Both the position numbers and the translations under genes were made by a program. A DNA stretch of 64,000 bases from Tretioscincus oriximinensis (taxonomy: Eukaryota > Chordata > Lepidosauria > Squamata > Gymnophthalmidae), in NCBI GenBank assembly GCA_022410635.1, contig JAJVDF010000018.1:3782754-3846753 (forward strand). The letters run 5' to 3'. Shown here in pieces: positions 35,251-45,806 of this stretch (position 1 is the stretch's first letter; each line of letters starts with the position of its first letter). The notes beneath the pieces are model-generated. The model saw only the letters and a list, made by a program, of their open reading frames with translations. It was not told the origin of the DNA and ran no database searches.

Positions 35251-35457
35251 AATCTCCCTTCTTCCCAACCTGTCAGAATTATGTTCTGAGAAACTAAGGA
35301 TTAAAGGTGCAGATGAAGAGCTATGTTTTGACTAGATGCTGAAGTACATAAATTTCTGTTTTTATTTCCAAGCCCTGGGTAATATTTATTCTTCTGCTCT
35401 ATTAGGACAACAGTTTGGAGAAGTTTATAAGCAGAAAGAACTAAAGATGTCTGAACC

Positions 35458-36287
35458 ATGGCATTCAGGACAAGGGAATGGCATTTTTTACTAAGACTGT
35501 TCCATCTGAAATATCTGCGAGCTTTCCTGAATGTTCTGAGCTCCACCTTATCAGCAGCAGTTAGGGCAGAACTAGGAGTGTCACCAGTTGAATGCCAAAT
35601 CCTAAACAGACAATTTAATTATTGGGTCAAGCTTAATCTTATGAACCAGCAAAGGCTCCCAAGACTCTGCCTAGAGATCAATTTAAAAACTTGCATAAGT
35701 CACCTTGGCTTGCTAGGCTGATGAATCAAACAGCTAAAATAGGTCTTCCATTACACTCTCTAAACAACTTTGGTGTAAAGGCCAAACTAATACTTAAACA
35801 ACGCTCCCTCGATATAGCCTCGCAGAATGACCTTGCAGCCATATCTCAGTCTAAAGCAACCACATATCTGGCCAAACACAAGCGCCAAATAAACTTGGAA
35901 AATTACCTTACCATCCCGTTGCCCAGGGCATGGCGAAAACAGTTCACACTGGCTAGATTCGACCAAATAGAGACTGCAATGAAATTTGGTCGTTTTCATA
36001 AAGAGCAAAGAGCTTCTAGACTCTGCATATGGGGTGACTTGGCTGTGGAGGACACGGCTCACTTTTTACTGGAATNTCCAGCCTATTCAGAACTCAGGCA
36101 ACATTTCCTAGCCCCTTTGCTGAATCCACACCGGACACTTAACAAAGAGGCCCAAGTCCATGTGCTACTCCAGGGATTGGACAGGTCAACTATTGTTGGA
36201 GTTAGCCTATATATTATTAGGGCTTCCAGAATCAGATCATTGTTTTGGGAGCAAATTTCTAAGGCCCAAGATCCATTACCGATTTAG
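35458..36287 (+). pseudogene. Non-LTR retrotransposon ORF2 C-terminal region, frameshifted
   Basis: Two overlapping plus-strand frames (35458-35721 and 35691-36287) join across one frameshift into about 270 residues of LINE ORF2 C-terminus. The second contains RFHKEQRASRLCIWGD then AVEDTAHFLLE and PAYSELR, matching the C-x-x-G...E-x-T-x-H-x4-C-P Cys-His motif that ends many LINE polymerases. The second Cys of the leading pair reads Trp. The final Cys codon is TNT at about 36076, which could be TGT. The clade is not assigned. No RT core precedes it, so the copy is 5'-truncated. An AT-rich tail follows to about 36418. Confidence 0.7.
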
Positions 36288-36423
36288 ATGCTACTACTTA
36301 CCCGGCTGATTATACACTGTTTTTAAGCGATGTCATTGTTCTTTTTACTCTATTTGTATTTTACCCTATTTATATTTATACTGTTTTTAATTGCCGTATT
36401 TTATTCTATTCTATTGATACTAA

Positions 36424-36724
36424 GACTGTTGTTGGTTTATGGAATTTACTTCCAGATGAGGTGGTGGCAGTTATTAGCCTGGACAGCTTTAAGAAAGGAT
36501 TAGGCAAGTTCATGGAAGCCAAATATATTAATAGCTATTAGGGCAGATCTCTTGATACTGTCTCCAGAATGGAGCAATAGGTAGTATTGAAGAAATGTCA
36601 TTTGCAGGGAAACTTGTTTTTTTCTGCTTTAGACTACCCAGGTGCAATTGGTGGGCCACTTTGTGAAACAGAATGTTGGACTAGACGTGCTGTGGTCTAA
36701 TTCAGTAAGGCTCTTCTTATGATC
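36424..36724 (+). mobile_element. CR1-like LINE 3' end, older copy
   Basis: TTTATGGAATTTACTTCCAG, CCTGGACAGCTTTAAGAAAG, GTGGGCCACTTTGTGAAACA and TGTTGGACTAGACGTGCTGT parallel the last 300 bases of the other CR1 copies. It ends near GCTCTTCTTATGATCT, with a single octamer-like unit. It is clearly more diverged than 1-288 and probably a different subfamily. Confidence 0.75.
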
Positions 36725-39700
36725 TAGTGGTCTTCCAGTTCCTTGGATTAAGGTGGAAGAAAGGATGACAAACCACCTTTTCCAGGTATTTCTTTCTGAA
36801 TGTTCACTGGCAACTGATGTCCTTACCAGTGTTGTCCATTAGGTGCTTCACTATCCTATCATATCAGTTTCATTGCCTTCATCCAGCCAGTGGCACTTTT
36901 TACCCATAACCAGAAAACCTATTATGCCACAGTAATCGGTTAAAACAAACTACTGATTGTTCAGTTTCAAAACAGCTAATGTTCTAAGATAGAAAGACCA
37001 TGTTGCTAGCTTTAAAACCTGACATTTTAAAAAGGCATCCATTTTTTCCTTCAGGTTGCATTAAAAGGTTATATTCAAAGTACCAAATGTAATCCAAAAT
37101 TAAGTCAGTGCTCCTCAGTTCTCCTTTTGAAAAACACATTTTGATTTAGCCATGTTTGTAAAATGTGGTTATGCTCCCATTGCTTCTGATCTTCTTTCCT
37201 TTATTCAGTCTCTCAAAAATGTAATGTCTCTTCAACTTCCATAGTGTTTACTTTCTCTTGTTTTAGAACATGTTGTGCTCTTTAATTCTTTTCAAATTCA
37301 AATTGTATGTGCACTAACCACATGGTACAATGCAGAGTATCATTAATCCCATTTTGCTTTTGCAATATTTCCCCTTAAAACCACATCACATGAACCCACA
37401 GATGTTAAATATGCCCCCCTTTTCATTTAATTTTTCTCTCTGTGCTTCAGTGATGATCCAAACATTGTGATTCAATCATTGTTCAAATCAATCAGTAATC
37501 AAATACACATCTATTACTGTTTTCATCCCCCAGCTGGTACAAGTTCTCAATGCCAAAGTAAATAATAATAGTAACAACAACAAGCTGAACTAGATTTTAT
37601 TTCAGCTGATAAAAGAGCTAGAACTGTGCGTGTTTCAAGCAGATTAAGGGGAGGTTTCACTTAATTTTTCTTTCAAGCATCACATTGGCATTGCTTTACA
37701 TCTGTCTCTGTCCCTGAGGCAGCGTGATTACAGAGTGAGCCAGAACCTCCAACAATGTCAGATTAAAAAATAATAATATAGTTTTAACTCCACCTGCCGG
37801 GAAACAGGAAGAGATGAATGTTAATGACTGATAAAAGGTGATTTTGCACTGACTGGTACAGGGGTCTTCCTCAGATTGCACTAGAAAGGAGACACCAAAA
37901 TGCTCATTGGTCTTGTATACTGACCAGTGTGATCCAGATGGTAGTTGATATGGGTCTATCAGAAGTTCTTTCTTGAAAGGAAGGAGTACAGAAGTGCTGC
38001 TGATGAAACCCAGGTTGCATGCACACGACTATTTTCTATCTCGTTCATAGCGCAATCAGGAAGTCTCAGGCACAAGTGCAATAAACACCATTTTTCCCAG
38101 AATAAATTATTGCTCAGATATTCATGCATCATTCCGGAGAACCCCTGTAGACTTGCGACCGTGTGCGTGTGCACAAATTAAGATGCAAGATGTTAAAACA
38201 AACAAGAACACAGCAGTTGTTTTATTGGCTGTTGCAAGTAAAAGAAAAAATGGGAGTGGGGAGAGAATGGGGAGGAGGGACTGCAAAAGGAGAGAGGGAA
38301 CAGAAGGTATGGGGCTTTAGAGTCGAAGCAGCTGTTGGGACTCCACGATGGCTGCTTGGGGCTTTTCCCTTCCCTTCTTGGATGGTGAAAAGTGGAAAGG
38401 CATGGGGGGAGAAGTTGGGGGAGGGAGGATGAGCGATAGATAGGGGGTATAGGAGGTAGGGCAGGGCCACTGAGCATAAGGGGAGGCTGGCACACATTAG
38501 CATGCTGCTGAAAAACATCTTCCCGTAGGTCCTGAATCTAGGAGCTTTTGTTCCTCCTCTTTGGGGCCATGGAGTGTGGTTGTGGGCTCCTGATCCAAAT
38601 TCATGCCATGCACTGATTCTGAATGCACTGATCTTTTTATATATATATAAAGTGCATCATAACTATCATACCTTTGTACAATCACAGCACCTGGGACAAC
38701 ATCAGAGGCTACATGATGCCTTTCCCACACCACTTTGTAACTCCAAGATCACATTAATTAGATTGATTTGCCTTCTCTCCTCATGCATATATACTCAGTA
38801 GTGGCAAACGATAAGGCAAAATTGTGTGGAAGGCCAAAAAAGTTTAATTTCTGGAGTCATTTCTTATCCTCTAAAGGAAGTCTAAGCAATTTCTCATTGC
38901 TGCCAGTTCAGAGAGGCTTTTTGATTTGATAATTTAGAAGCAAACGTGGAGAACAATGACAGTTCTACATTATTTATTTAGAGCTAAATCATTAAATATT
39001 TGAGGTGCTATCTTTTGTAAGGATCATCTTGGGCAGGACCAGCAAAAGACTGTGTCACTAACATGCTGCATTTCCATAAACCCGGATCTGTTATTATTGT
39101 TGTTGTTATCATCCTCGTCGTTAGTCTTCCAGTAAAGAAGCCTCAGTAACTCAGATCAGCAAGTCATCCTCTCCCTCCTCTTTTCTCTCTTCTATGATGG
39201 TGTTGAGATAAACCAGATGCCAGAAATAGCACCCCATATCCTACCACTTATATGACAGATAGCTTGACATTTCAAGTAGTTGCAGTAACTAGAAACTGAG
39301 AGAGTGTGGGTCTATGTTAACTCATTAGTTCAGGGGCATCTAGTTTATTGGACAGCTAGATCCTAGTTTAAAAAGGATAACCCAAGGAGCCATGTTGTCT
39401 TGAACTGATGAGAAGTGGTCTTTTCTGAAGAGTACTGGGTTTGGGGGCTGCGGGAGAGTCCCTTAGCAATTGGGATGTTCAAGTTCTTTCTTGAAATACT
39501 TCTCATCTTTCTTTAATTTCCATAAAGTACCTAAACATATACATCAGAACAGAGCAAAAGGAACCACAGGCAGCTATTTCCCTACATTGTTTCCTTTATG
39601 AGATTAAATATTTAAATCAATACCACATCCAATTCTATAGTCATTTTGTTATTTATGTTAATATTTAATTCAATAAAAGCCCACATTTTAGAATGCTTTC

Positions 39701-40132
39701 CAATTTATTTTATGCCATAACTGCAGCCGTAATTTTTGTATAGCAATGATGGAGGTTGTTAAACATCCTTTATTTTAAGGAGTTTTATTTAAAAAATACA
39801 GCTTTTTACAATAATAGACATACTGTTTACAATTGTGTAGTGTTTGGCCTAACATTTCAATTGCTAGTTAACAAAACCTTGGGTAGATTTGCATTTACCT
39901 GTTTGAAGCAGTTTCTGATTCCATTCAGACAGGTTCATTTGCTAACCTTTCTGTTCAGGGTTGTAATTTGGGTGTATGATGCCCCTGTGCAGTCATTTAT
40001 TTTAAGCCCCCACTTCCGTCAGCTAAACCTCACCATCCATTCCAAACAATTCTGAATCTCAAATGGATCCTTATCACTCTTCCAGTCGTCCATGTCCACC
40101 ACCGCATTGGTGCAAGTCAAGGGATTGTGGGT
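36725..40132. other. Intergenic or intronic DNA, no gene seen
   Basis: No gene was recognised. It contains a G-rich stretch at 38250-38470, a (TA)n run at 38638-38650, and a TTATTGTTGTTG patch near 39090-39122. Frames at 37945-38181, 38163-38432 and 39756-40055 have no family resemblance. Confidence 0.5.
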
Positions 40133-40245
40133 GATTCAATATAGGTGCTGCCATCTAAAGGTGAAGTGTGTACTAATAATAACATCCATACTTAATGCCA
40201 GAACACAAATCTACTTTGGGTTTTATAATGATAAAATTTTATAAT
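40133..40245 (+). repeat. Left direct repeat of the DIRS element
   Basis: This block matches 43651-43760 with scattered substitutions and small indels: GATTCAATATAGGTGCTGCC, GGTGAAGTG, CCATACTT, AATCTACTTTG, TTTTATAATGATAAAA. Confidence 0.8.
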
Positions 40246-40379
40246 ATGGCCTTGGCGTCAAATTTCTCCGTGGATGCCATGCAGCTTATTGCTTGGTCTA
40301 GTGCCTCAGCAGTGGCCGGAGGGCTCTATGGCTGAAGACCTGGAGCACAGACGCAGGATCTAAAGTTCAGCTGGCTGGC

Positions 40380-40577
40380 ATGCCTTTCTCAGGGGGACTC
40401 CATTTTGGGAAGGAAGCATTGAAGAAGGTCCTGAATGAGAACAAGGACAAGAAAAAAGGTTCTCCCCTCTGCTTTTGCACTTCAAGAGTCAAGGGACAGG
40501 AAACCCTTCTAGAGGTTGACCCAGAGGGACTACCTCCTCAGGCAGCCATTTCACACCTCAGGCCCTCAGCAGGCTAG
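40380..40577 (+). pseudogene. DIRS ORF1 (gag-like) C-terminal remnant
   Basis: A 65-codon frame, MPFSGGLHFGKEALKKVLNE followed by DKKKGSPLCF, resembles the end of DIRS-element ORF1 proteins as I recall them: a short FxG.LFG.EL..-type motif followed by a Lys-rich segment. It lies 300 bases upstream of the RT remnant, where ORF1 should be. The function of the family protein is structural (gag-like). The match is short and the assignment rests mainly on position. Confidence 0.45.
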
Positions 40578-40849
40578 CGGCGCCTGGTCCAAGCCTTCTC
40601 CCGCTAACAGGAAGCCCCTTAGCAGAGGGCGGGGCAGGTTCTTCAAAAACTGAAGTTTCCAAGGTCTTCTCCCCTGCTGGTTGTAGTGGGAAGACTCTTG
40701 ATGTTTGCCCATGTTTGGGAAGTTTTTGTTTCAGATCAATGGATGTTAGATTAGCAGGTCTTTCTATTGTTCCTGAGAGATCCCACGCAGTAGGAGGTAC
40801 TTCTCAAGGTAGTTCAGGAGTTTCTTGAGACACATATGATTCGGGAGGT

Positions 40850-41660
40850 CCCTCCAGGGGAGCGGTGACAAGGAGTCCATTCACTCTTGTTTAAAGTTCC
40901 CAAGAAAAAAGGTAAGTGGAGGTCTAGCGTGGATTTGAGGTATCTCAACCAGTTTATTGAGAAAAAGAAATTTAAGATGGTGTCCTTGGCCACCATCCGT
41001 AGGGTGCTGGTTAGGGGCTACTTCTTGCATTCCTTGGACTTGACACATGTCTATTGTCACATTCCTATGTATCCAGATCACTGGAAATACCTATGGTTTA
41101 CTGTATGGGGCACACATTATGAATACCAATGTTTGGAACTGGTACCAAGCTAGTTGTGGCACTATTAGGAGCCATCTGCCTCTATTAGATGGAGGTTTAC
41201 GCCTTTGTCAATGATGTTCTTATAGTCCCCCTGATGCTGAGTCAGGGCACAGAGTGGTAGACATAACTGTGCAGGTCTTCTCAGGCCTTTCTTAATCAAT
41301 GAGGAAAAATGTACTATATTGGACTCTAAGGCTTTTACTGTGGCGCCCTCAGAGCAGAGGGTTCAGGACCTACTTGACTTGCTGGAGCATTCTTAGGCAA
41401 TCTAGGCCAAGGATTTCAGTACTCTCTTCCCTATTACGGAAGATGGTATCGATGTATGACATTATCACATGGGCTAGGTTCCATTCTCACCCCTTGCAGT
41501 GGTTCTGACTACCATTTGCAGACTGGTGTACCATTTGTAGGGATTGGGACTCCTACATTACCATCACACTGGAGGTTAGGGCATCATTCAGCTGGTGGAA
41601 ATGTACAGAACAACTTATGGTCAGGGTCCCAGTGGCTTTACATCTTAGGGTTAGGATGGT
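40850..41660 (+). pseudogene. DIRS reverse transcriptase region
   Basis: The clearest part is 40887-41153: FKVPKKKGKWRSSVDLRYLN, then KMVSLATIRRVL, YFLHSLDLTHVYCHIPMYPD and HWKYLWFTVWG. These are the DIRS RT blocks (VPKK.G.WR...DLR.LN; LDL..AY.H.PI; YLRF). The usual Ala-Tyr of block A reads Val-Tyr. Downstream, FVNDVLIVP around 41205-41230 is a degraded version of the Y/F-x-D-D catalytic block (FVNDV), across stops. Remaining RT and connection sequence is scattered over frames up to about 41660. Confidence 0.75.
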
Positions 41661-41825
41661 AACTGATGCCAGCCCATCCAGTTGAGGAGCAGTTTGAGGT
41701 ACACGGCACAGGGGGCCTGGTCCAGCTCTGATGCTAAGAGGTAAATCAACTGGCTTGAGCTTAAAGCTATATAGTTAGCATTAATAGCCTCTGAATATTT
41801 ACTGAGTGTTTAACATGTACTGGTT

Positions 41826-42255
41826 TTGACTGACAACAAGGCCCATGTTGTGAGGTGGGGGTTACTAGATACAAATCTCTACCTGGCTCAGTTGATCTGT
41901 TCTGCTATCACCAGAGTGGCCATTGAGCAAGGTGTTCCAGAGCCTGGTAGCGAGATGGGGCCGCCCAGAGGTAGACTTCTTTGCTTTGCACTGGAACCAT
42001 CAGCTCCCACGGTTCATATCCTGGTCCAGGAAGCAGGAAGTGCCAGATGTAGATGTGCTATTGGCTCCATGGCCTATGGGGCTCCTGTATGCCTTCCTGC
42101 CCATTCCTATTCTGCCACAGTTTCTTAATAGGCTGGCTCACGAGGAGGGCGAAGCAATTCTGATCGCTTCCATGTGGCCCCAATGGAGTTGGTTTCCCCT
42201 GCTGTTTTCCCTGTTGGTGGATGATCCACCATGCAGATGGGACCTCCTTCACTAG
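41826..42255 (+). pseudogene. DIRS RNase H / linker region
   Basis: The frame beginning at 41826 opens with MTDNKAHVVRWGL, matching the T-D-N block of DIRS RNase H. A second frame (41923-42255) continues with ARWGRPEVDFFALHWNHQLP, then LLAPWPMGLLYAFLPIPILP, HEEGEAILIASMWPQWSWF and DDPPCRWDLL. These correspond to the segment following RNase H in DIRS polyproteins (W..P..DLFA...N..LP; W....YAFPP.PL.....K). The frame change lies around 41925-41990. Confidence 0.75.
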
Positions 42256-42689
42256 GGCTTGGGACTTCGTCCTGATTTGTCACAGCTCAGTCTGACTGCC
42301 TATACACTCAGAGCCAGCTCCTCCAAAAGGCAGGCTGTGAGGAAGCAGTAACAACTATGATGGTGGCTATACGGGAATCCACCTGGCAGGTGTACAATTC
42401 TTCCATCTAACAGATATTATCTTTCCTTCAGGCAGGGGTGATAAAGGGTCTCCGGTGCAACATCATACACAAACAGGTGTTTGCACTGGCATCCATGTTG
42501 GATCTGTTGAAGGGTTCAAGCTGGCCAGTGAGGATGGAGTTAGGTCCTTTCTTTAGGGCCTTAGGTCTAAGTGTCCTCTAGTAGTCCCAAGGCATCCCCA
42601 GTGGAAGATCCACCTGGTCCTAATGACCTTTACAGGTAGCTCGTTTGAGCCTCTTAGTGAGATCTCACTGAAACTTTTGTCCTAGAAGG

Positions 42690-43247
42690 TAGCATTCCTA
42701 GTAGCCATCACATCGGCCTGCCGTGATTTGGAGATGGCTGCAATGTTGATAACAGAGCCATTCTGCGAGTTCACTCCAGATGGGGTCATCTTGAGATTGG
42801 ACCTACAGTTTTGGCCTAAAGTAGACTCACGCTTTCATCGCTCTCAGGAAATCTACCTTCCAACATTTTATCCTAGCTCTGTCTCCTTGAAACATGTGCA
42901 TCTGCACCATCTGGATCTGCAGAGGGCATTGGGCATATATCTGGAAAGGACTAGGGACTTTAGAGAGACCTCGTCCCTGTTTATGTGTTATCAGCAGCCC
43001 AGGCATAGGGAGAAGGCCTCTTTCAGGGTGGTCACCATGTGGATGCATCATACGGGGATGTCAGGATTGAAATAACCGCTGCTGGACGGAGTCCAGACAC
43101 ATTCTACAAGGTCGGCTTCCACCTCGTCAGCCTTATGGGCTATAACGTGTCTGTGGAAGACATTTGCAAGGCAGTGGCATGGTCCACTCCACGCACATTC
43201 ACAAAGCACTATCATCTCAATGAATATAAGAGCAGGAACTTTACCTA
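42690..43247 (+). pseudogene. DIRS tyrosine recombinase, frameshifted
   Basis: DIRS elements integrate a circular DNA intermediate with this enzyme instead of a DDE integrase. VAFLVAITSACRDLEMAAML (about 42690-42745) holds the box I Arg. FWPKVDSRFHRSQEIYLPTF and LDLQRALGIYLERTRDFRET follow (to 43075). After a frameshift, GYNVSVEDICKAVAWSTPRT then FTKHYHLNEYKS (43039-43248) contains the late Trp and the likely catalytic Tyr in KHYHL. The expected H-x-x-R box reads HLVS, so a key Arg is lost as well as the frame. Confidence 0.75.
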
Positions 43248-43333
43248 AAGAAGGCAGGTTCTTGGAAGAACGTTGCCTACTATGGTAAGGTGTTGTGAGA
43301 GAGAGTTGTTCTCACTCTTGGGGAGGTCCTTGG

Positions 43334-43650
43334 GTACATTCCATTGGTGATTCAACTGAGACCCATGGAGAATGTAGCATTCAGGCTTACCGTGAATGTT
43401 TCTTCCTGTGAGTCTCAAGAGTCTCACTCTTCCTATGAATGTTTACAAACAATTCTGTTCTTTAGGGTCAACTGCATCCTACTAGTCTGCTCTCTGTAGA
43501 ATCTGGGGCATGAGGAGGTAGATGGCAGTTAAAGACATGCTCAACACCACCATCTAGTGATGTTCTGCTAGAAATGCAATCTGGAACTTAACCCATTGGT
43601 TCAGCTGAGACCCACAAGAAGAAACATTCACGGTATGTCCAAATGTTATG
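43334..43650. repeat. Internal repeats of the DIRS element, 3' of the recombinase
   Basis: TACCGTGAATGTTTCTTCCT (43388-43412) is inverted at 43611-43635, giving a 25-base pair of arms with one or two mismatches. A direct sub-repeat, CATTGGT..TCA(A/G)CTGAGACCCA, occurs near 43343 and 43593. Repeats at this place are a known hallmark of DIRS elements, which use them to rebuild circular DNA. Confidence 0.65.
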
Positions 43651-43770
43651 ATTCAATATAGGTGCTGCCACCTCAAGGTGAAGTGGTGTACTAACAGTAA
43701 CAACCCATACTTCTTTAATGCAAGAACACTAATCTACTTTGAGTTTTATAATGATAAAAGTATAATGATA
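43651..43770 (+). repeat. Right direct repeat of the DIRS element
   Basis: It matches 40133-40245 in the same orientation and is cut short at the right by the palindromic MITE inserted at 43773. Confidence 0.8.
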
Positions 43771-43772
43771 TA

Positions 43773-43854
43773 TATACTGCTCAAAACAATTAAGGGAACA
43801 CTTTAACATACACTGTTATGTTAAAATGTTCCCTTAATTGTTTTGAGCAGTATA
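43773..43854. mobile_element. Palindromic Tc1/mariner-like MITE, copy 1
   Basis: The 78-bp element 43775-43852 is an almost perfect palindrome starting TACTGCTCAAAACAATTAAG and ending with its inverse, flanked by TA on both sides (43773-43774 and 43853-43854). TA target duplications are typical of the Tc1/mariner superfamily. Nearly the whole element is terminal repeat. Confidence 0.85.
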
Positions 43855-45435
43855 TTAAAGAAGTCATTTTTTGCTGCCCTCAAAATTTTGCCACCATGTA
43901 TAGTTGCATATGTTGCATAAATATGGCCCCGTTTCTGTTCACTTTGGGATAGGAGAGTGGCACATTTAACATCCCTGCAGTGAACAATCAGCCAGCTGTA
44001 AGAGAGCCTTCCTCTTATAGTCCATCTCTAGGAAAGCATGTCATATGCCCTGTAGGCCTGATACACAGCATTTCCAAGAAACTTGCTTATCTTGAATTTA
44101 ACCTTTTATGTGNTCAATTTTTAAGTTGCTACACCAAAATTTAAGGTACGTTTAAGCCTGCTTTTGGAGTGACTGGGGAGTAGCCAAACAATTAGCAGTG
44201 TAAATTCTGTGTTGCTTCTATTTGCTTCGACTAATCACAATCTCAGACTGCAATAACAAAGGTAAGTTTAAAATAAATTTCCAATTTTTTTATGACTGCA
44301 GTGTGGTGAGGCAATTATTGCAAATGCAACATTCCAGTTCCCTTTCCTGTTCCAGAGTCACAATGCAAATCCACCCCTTGTTTCATTTTTATTGGTCCTT
44401 CCCTGCATAGTCTTCCTCCCTGATTAGTGTTAGCAATTTAGCTGACATTAGGCTTTGAATTGCATCCCTGCTTATTTGCTTCCTACCAGGTAAAGTGGAA
44501 GAGCGGGATGCTATTTTATCAACTACATCTTTTTCTTCAAGATCAATGATTAGAGCTAAAAGTCCTCTTCTGGCTCTTAATGGGCTGTGAGTACAGCAGA
44601 GCTCTAGGGTTCTATAGAGCACCAATTGAAAAAAAAAGTGTTGGGCTGGAGAGAACAAAGAATGTCACAATACCTTCCTTTTTCACAGTTGGAATCATGG
44701 TCATTTTAGATGGCAACAAGCACACCAGATGGAAAAGTAGGGAAGTTGTTCAAAGACGGGATGGTCCATAATGGAAAGGAAATCTGACAGTGTCTTTTNT
44801 ACTCGTGCTAAATAGCTGCGAATGGACTACTTCAGCCTAGCATACTTTCCCACCTGATGGCTTTCTATAAACAAACAATATAAAGAGCAGCTGTTGTACA
44901 GGATTCTGTGTTGAGCTGAATAGTGATTTCTCCATCTCTGTGCAGCACTATATATCAGCATCTGCTTCAAGTGAATATGTATGGATTCCCACTTTGAGGG
45001 TGAGCTCTTCTCAGCAATCGGTGGAAACAAGCATCTTAATTGCTAATAGCTACCACATAGTCAACCAGTCTCAAACTGCTTCTAACCCTTATCTGTATGA
45101 ATTGCTTTCAAGCAGTCCAAACAGCATTCTGGTGCTCTTCCCAGAGAAGTGTGACTATTGTGCTTTGGGTACTGGACATGATTGGGTTTCTTCTCTTGTT
45201 TTTATTGGGTGAAAAGGCATGTGCAAATGGGAACAGATAGGGCTTGTTTTGACTAGACAAGCTTGAAACACAATGTTAGTACTTCCTTTGCTTAGGGTAT
45301 TAATGGTGTTGAACATTTCCATGGGCAAGGAAAAAAAAATATTTCCCAGCAACCATTCCCTGCTAGGTAAGAGTGAAATATCCATGGCTTATATTGGTAA
45401 GCTTTTAGATAGAAGATGCCTTCTATGGTAATAGT
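43855..45435. other. Intergenic or intronic DNA, no gene seen
   Basis: No gene was recognised. A 15-base exon-like signal at 44247-44261 is reported as a finding. Frames at 44389-44658 and 44940-45212 have no family resemblance. Confidence 0.5.
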
Positions 45436-45806
45436 ACTGAATTCAATGGCGGCTGGCCACTGGGTTCGTGAGGTTTGGCGAACACTCAGATTAAAATCAG
45501 TGATAAAATATCCTTTCGTAGAAGAGCTGCCAACAAATCAAAAAGCTCCAGGCTGCTTTTTTTAATTGATAAAAAGGGTCGCCAATCTTAGGACCAATGG
45601 GAAGGCTGCCCAGNAGGGGCTACAGTCTCTCTCTCAATCTCCGTAGAGGTGCCATTTTGTATTGACATTCAACTTGAAGACTGAGAGAGAAACTAGTAAG
45701 TGCTTGAATGTGCCTCCTTCCAGCCACTTTCCTAACTTTGACAAGGCTTGAGGAGACTGCGCCCCCCCCCCAGCCTCAAACTACATCAGCCGCCATTGAT
45801 TGAGTT
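45436..45806. mobile_element. hAT-type MITE with 8-bp target duplication
   Basis: The termini CAATGGCGGCTGG (45444) and CAGCCGCCATTG (45787-45798) are exact inverted repeats over 12 bases. The flanks ACTGAATT (45436-45443) and ATTGAGTT (45799-45806) match at six of eight positions, consistent with an old 8-bp hAT duplication. The 355-bp body matches the left part of 32908-34868, for example AAATCAAAAAGCTCCAG, AAGGCTGCC..G..GGGGCTACAGTC and GAGGTGCCATT. Confidence 0.8.

Larger units (their letters stand above)
40133..43770 (+). mobile_element. DIRS-type tyrosine-recombinase retrotransposon, decayed
   Basis: In order, the element shows an ORF1 end (40380-40577), RT (about 40887-41153), an RNase H region (41826-42255) and a tyrosine recombinase (about 42690-43247). 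This is the gene order of DIRS-like elements. A block of about 110 bases starting GATTCAATATAGGTGCTGCC occurs in direct orientation at both sides (40133-40245 and 43651-43760). Between the recombinase and the right repeat lie further small direct and inverted repeats. Many stops and frameshifts make it inactive. A mariner-like MITE is inserted at its right edge. Confidence 0.8.

Noticed and set aside
38250..38470. A G-quadruplex promoter or CpG island
   Set aside because: G runs are present but irregular, CpG is scarce and no transcript start or first exon is evident.
40133..43770. An endogenous retrovirus bounded by LTRs
   Set aside because: The flanking 110-base repeats lack TG/CA ends, and the integration enzyme is a tyrosine recombinase, not a DDE integrase.
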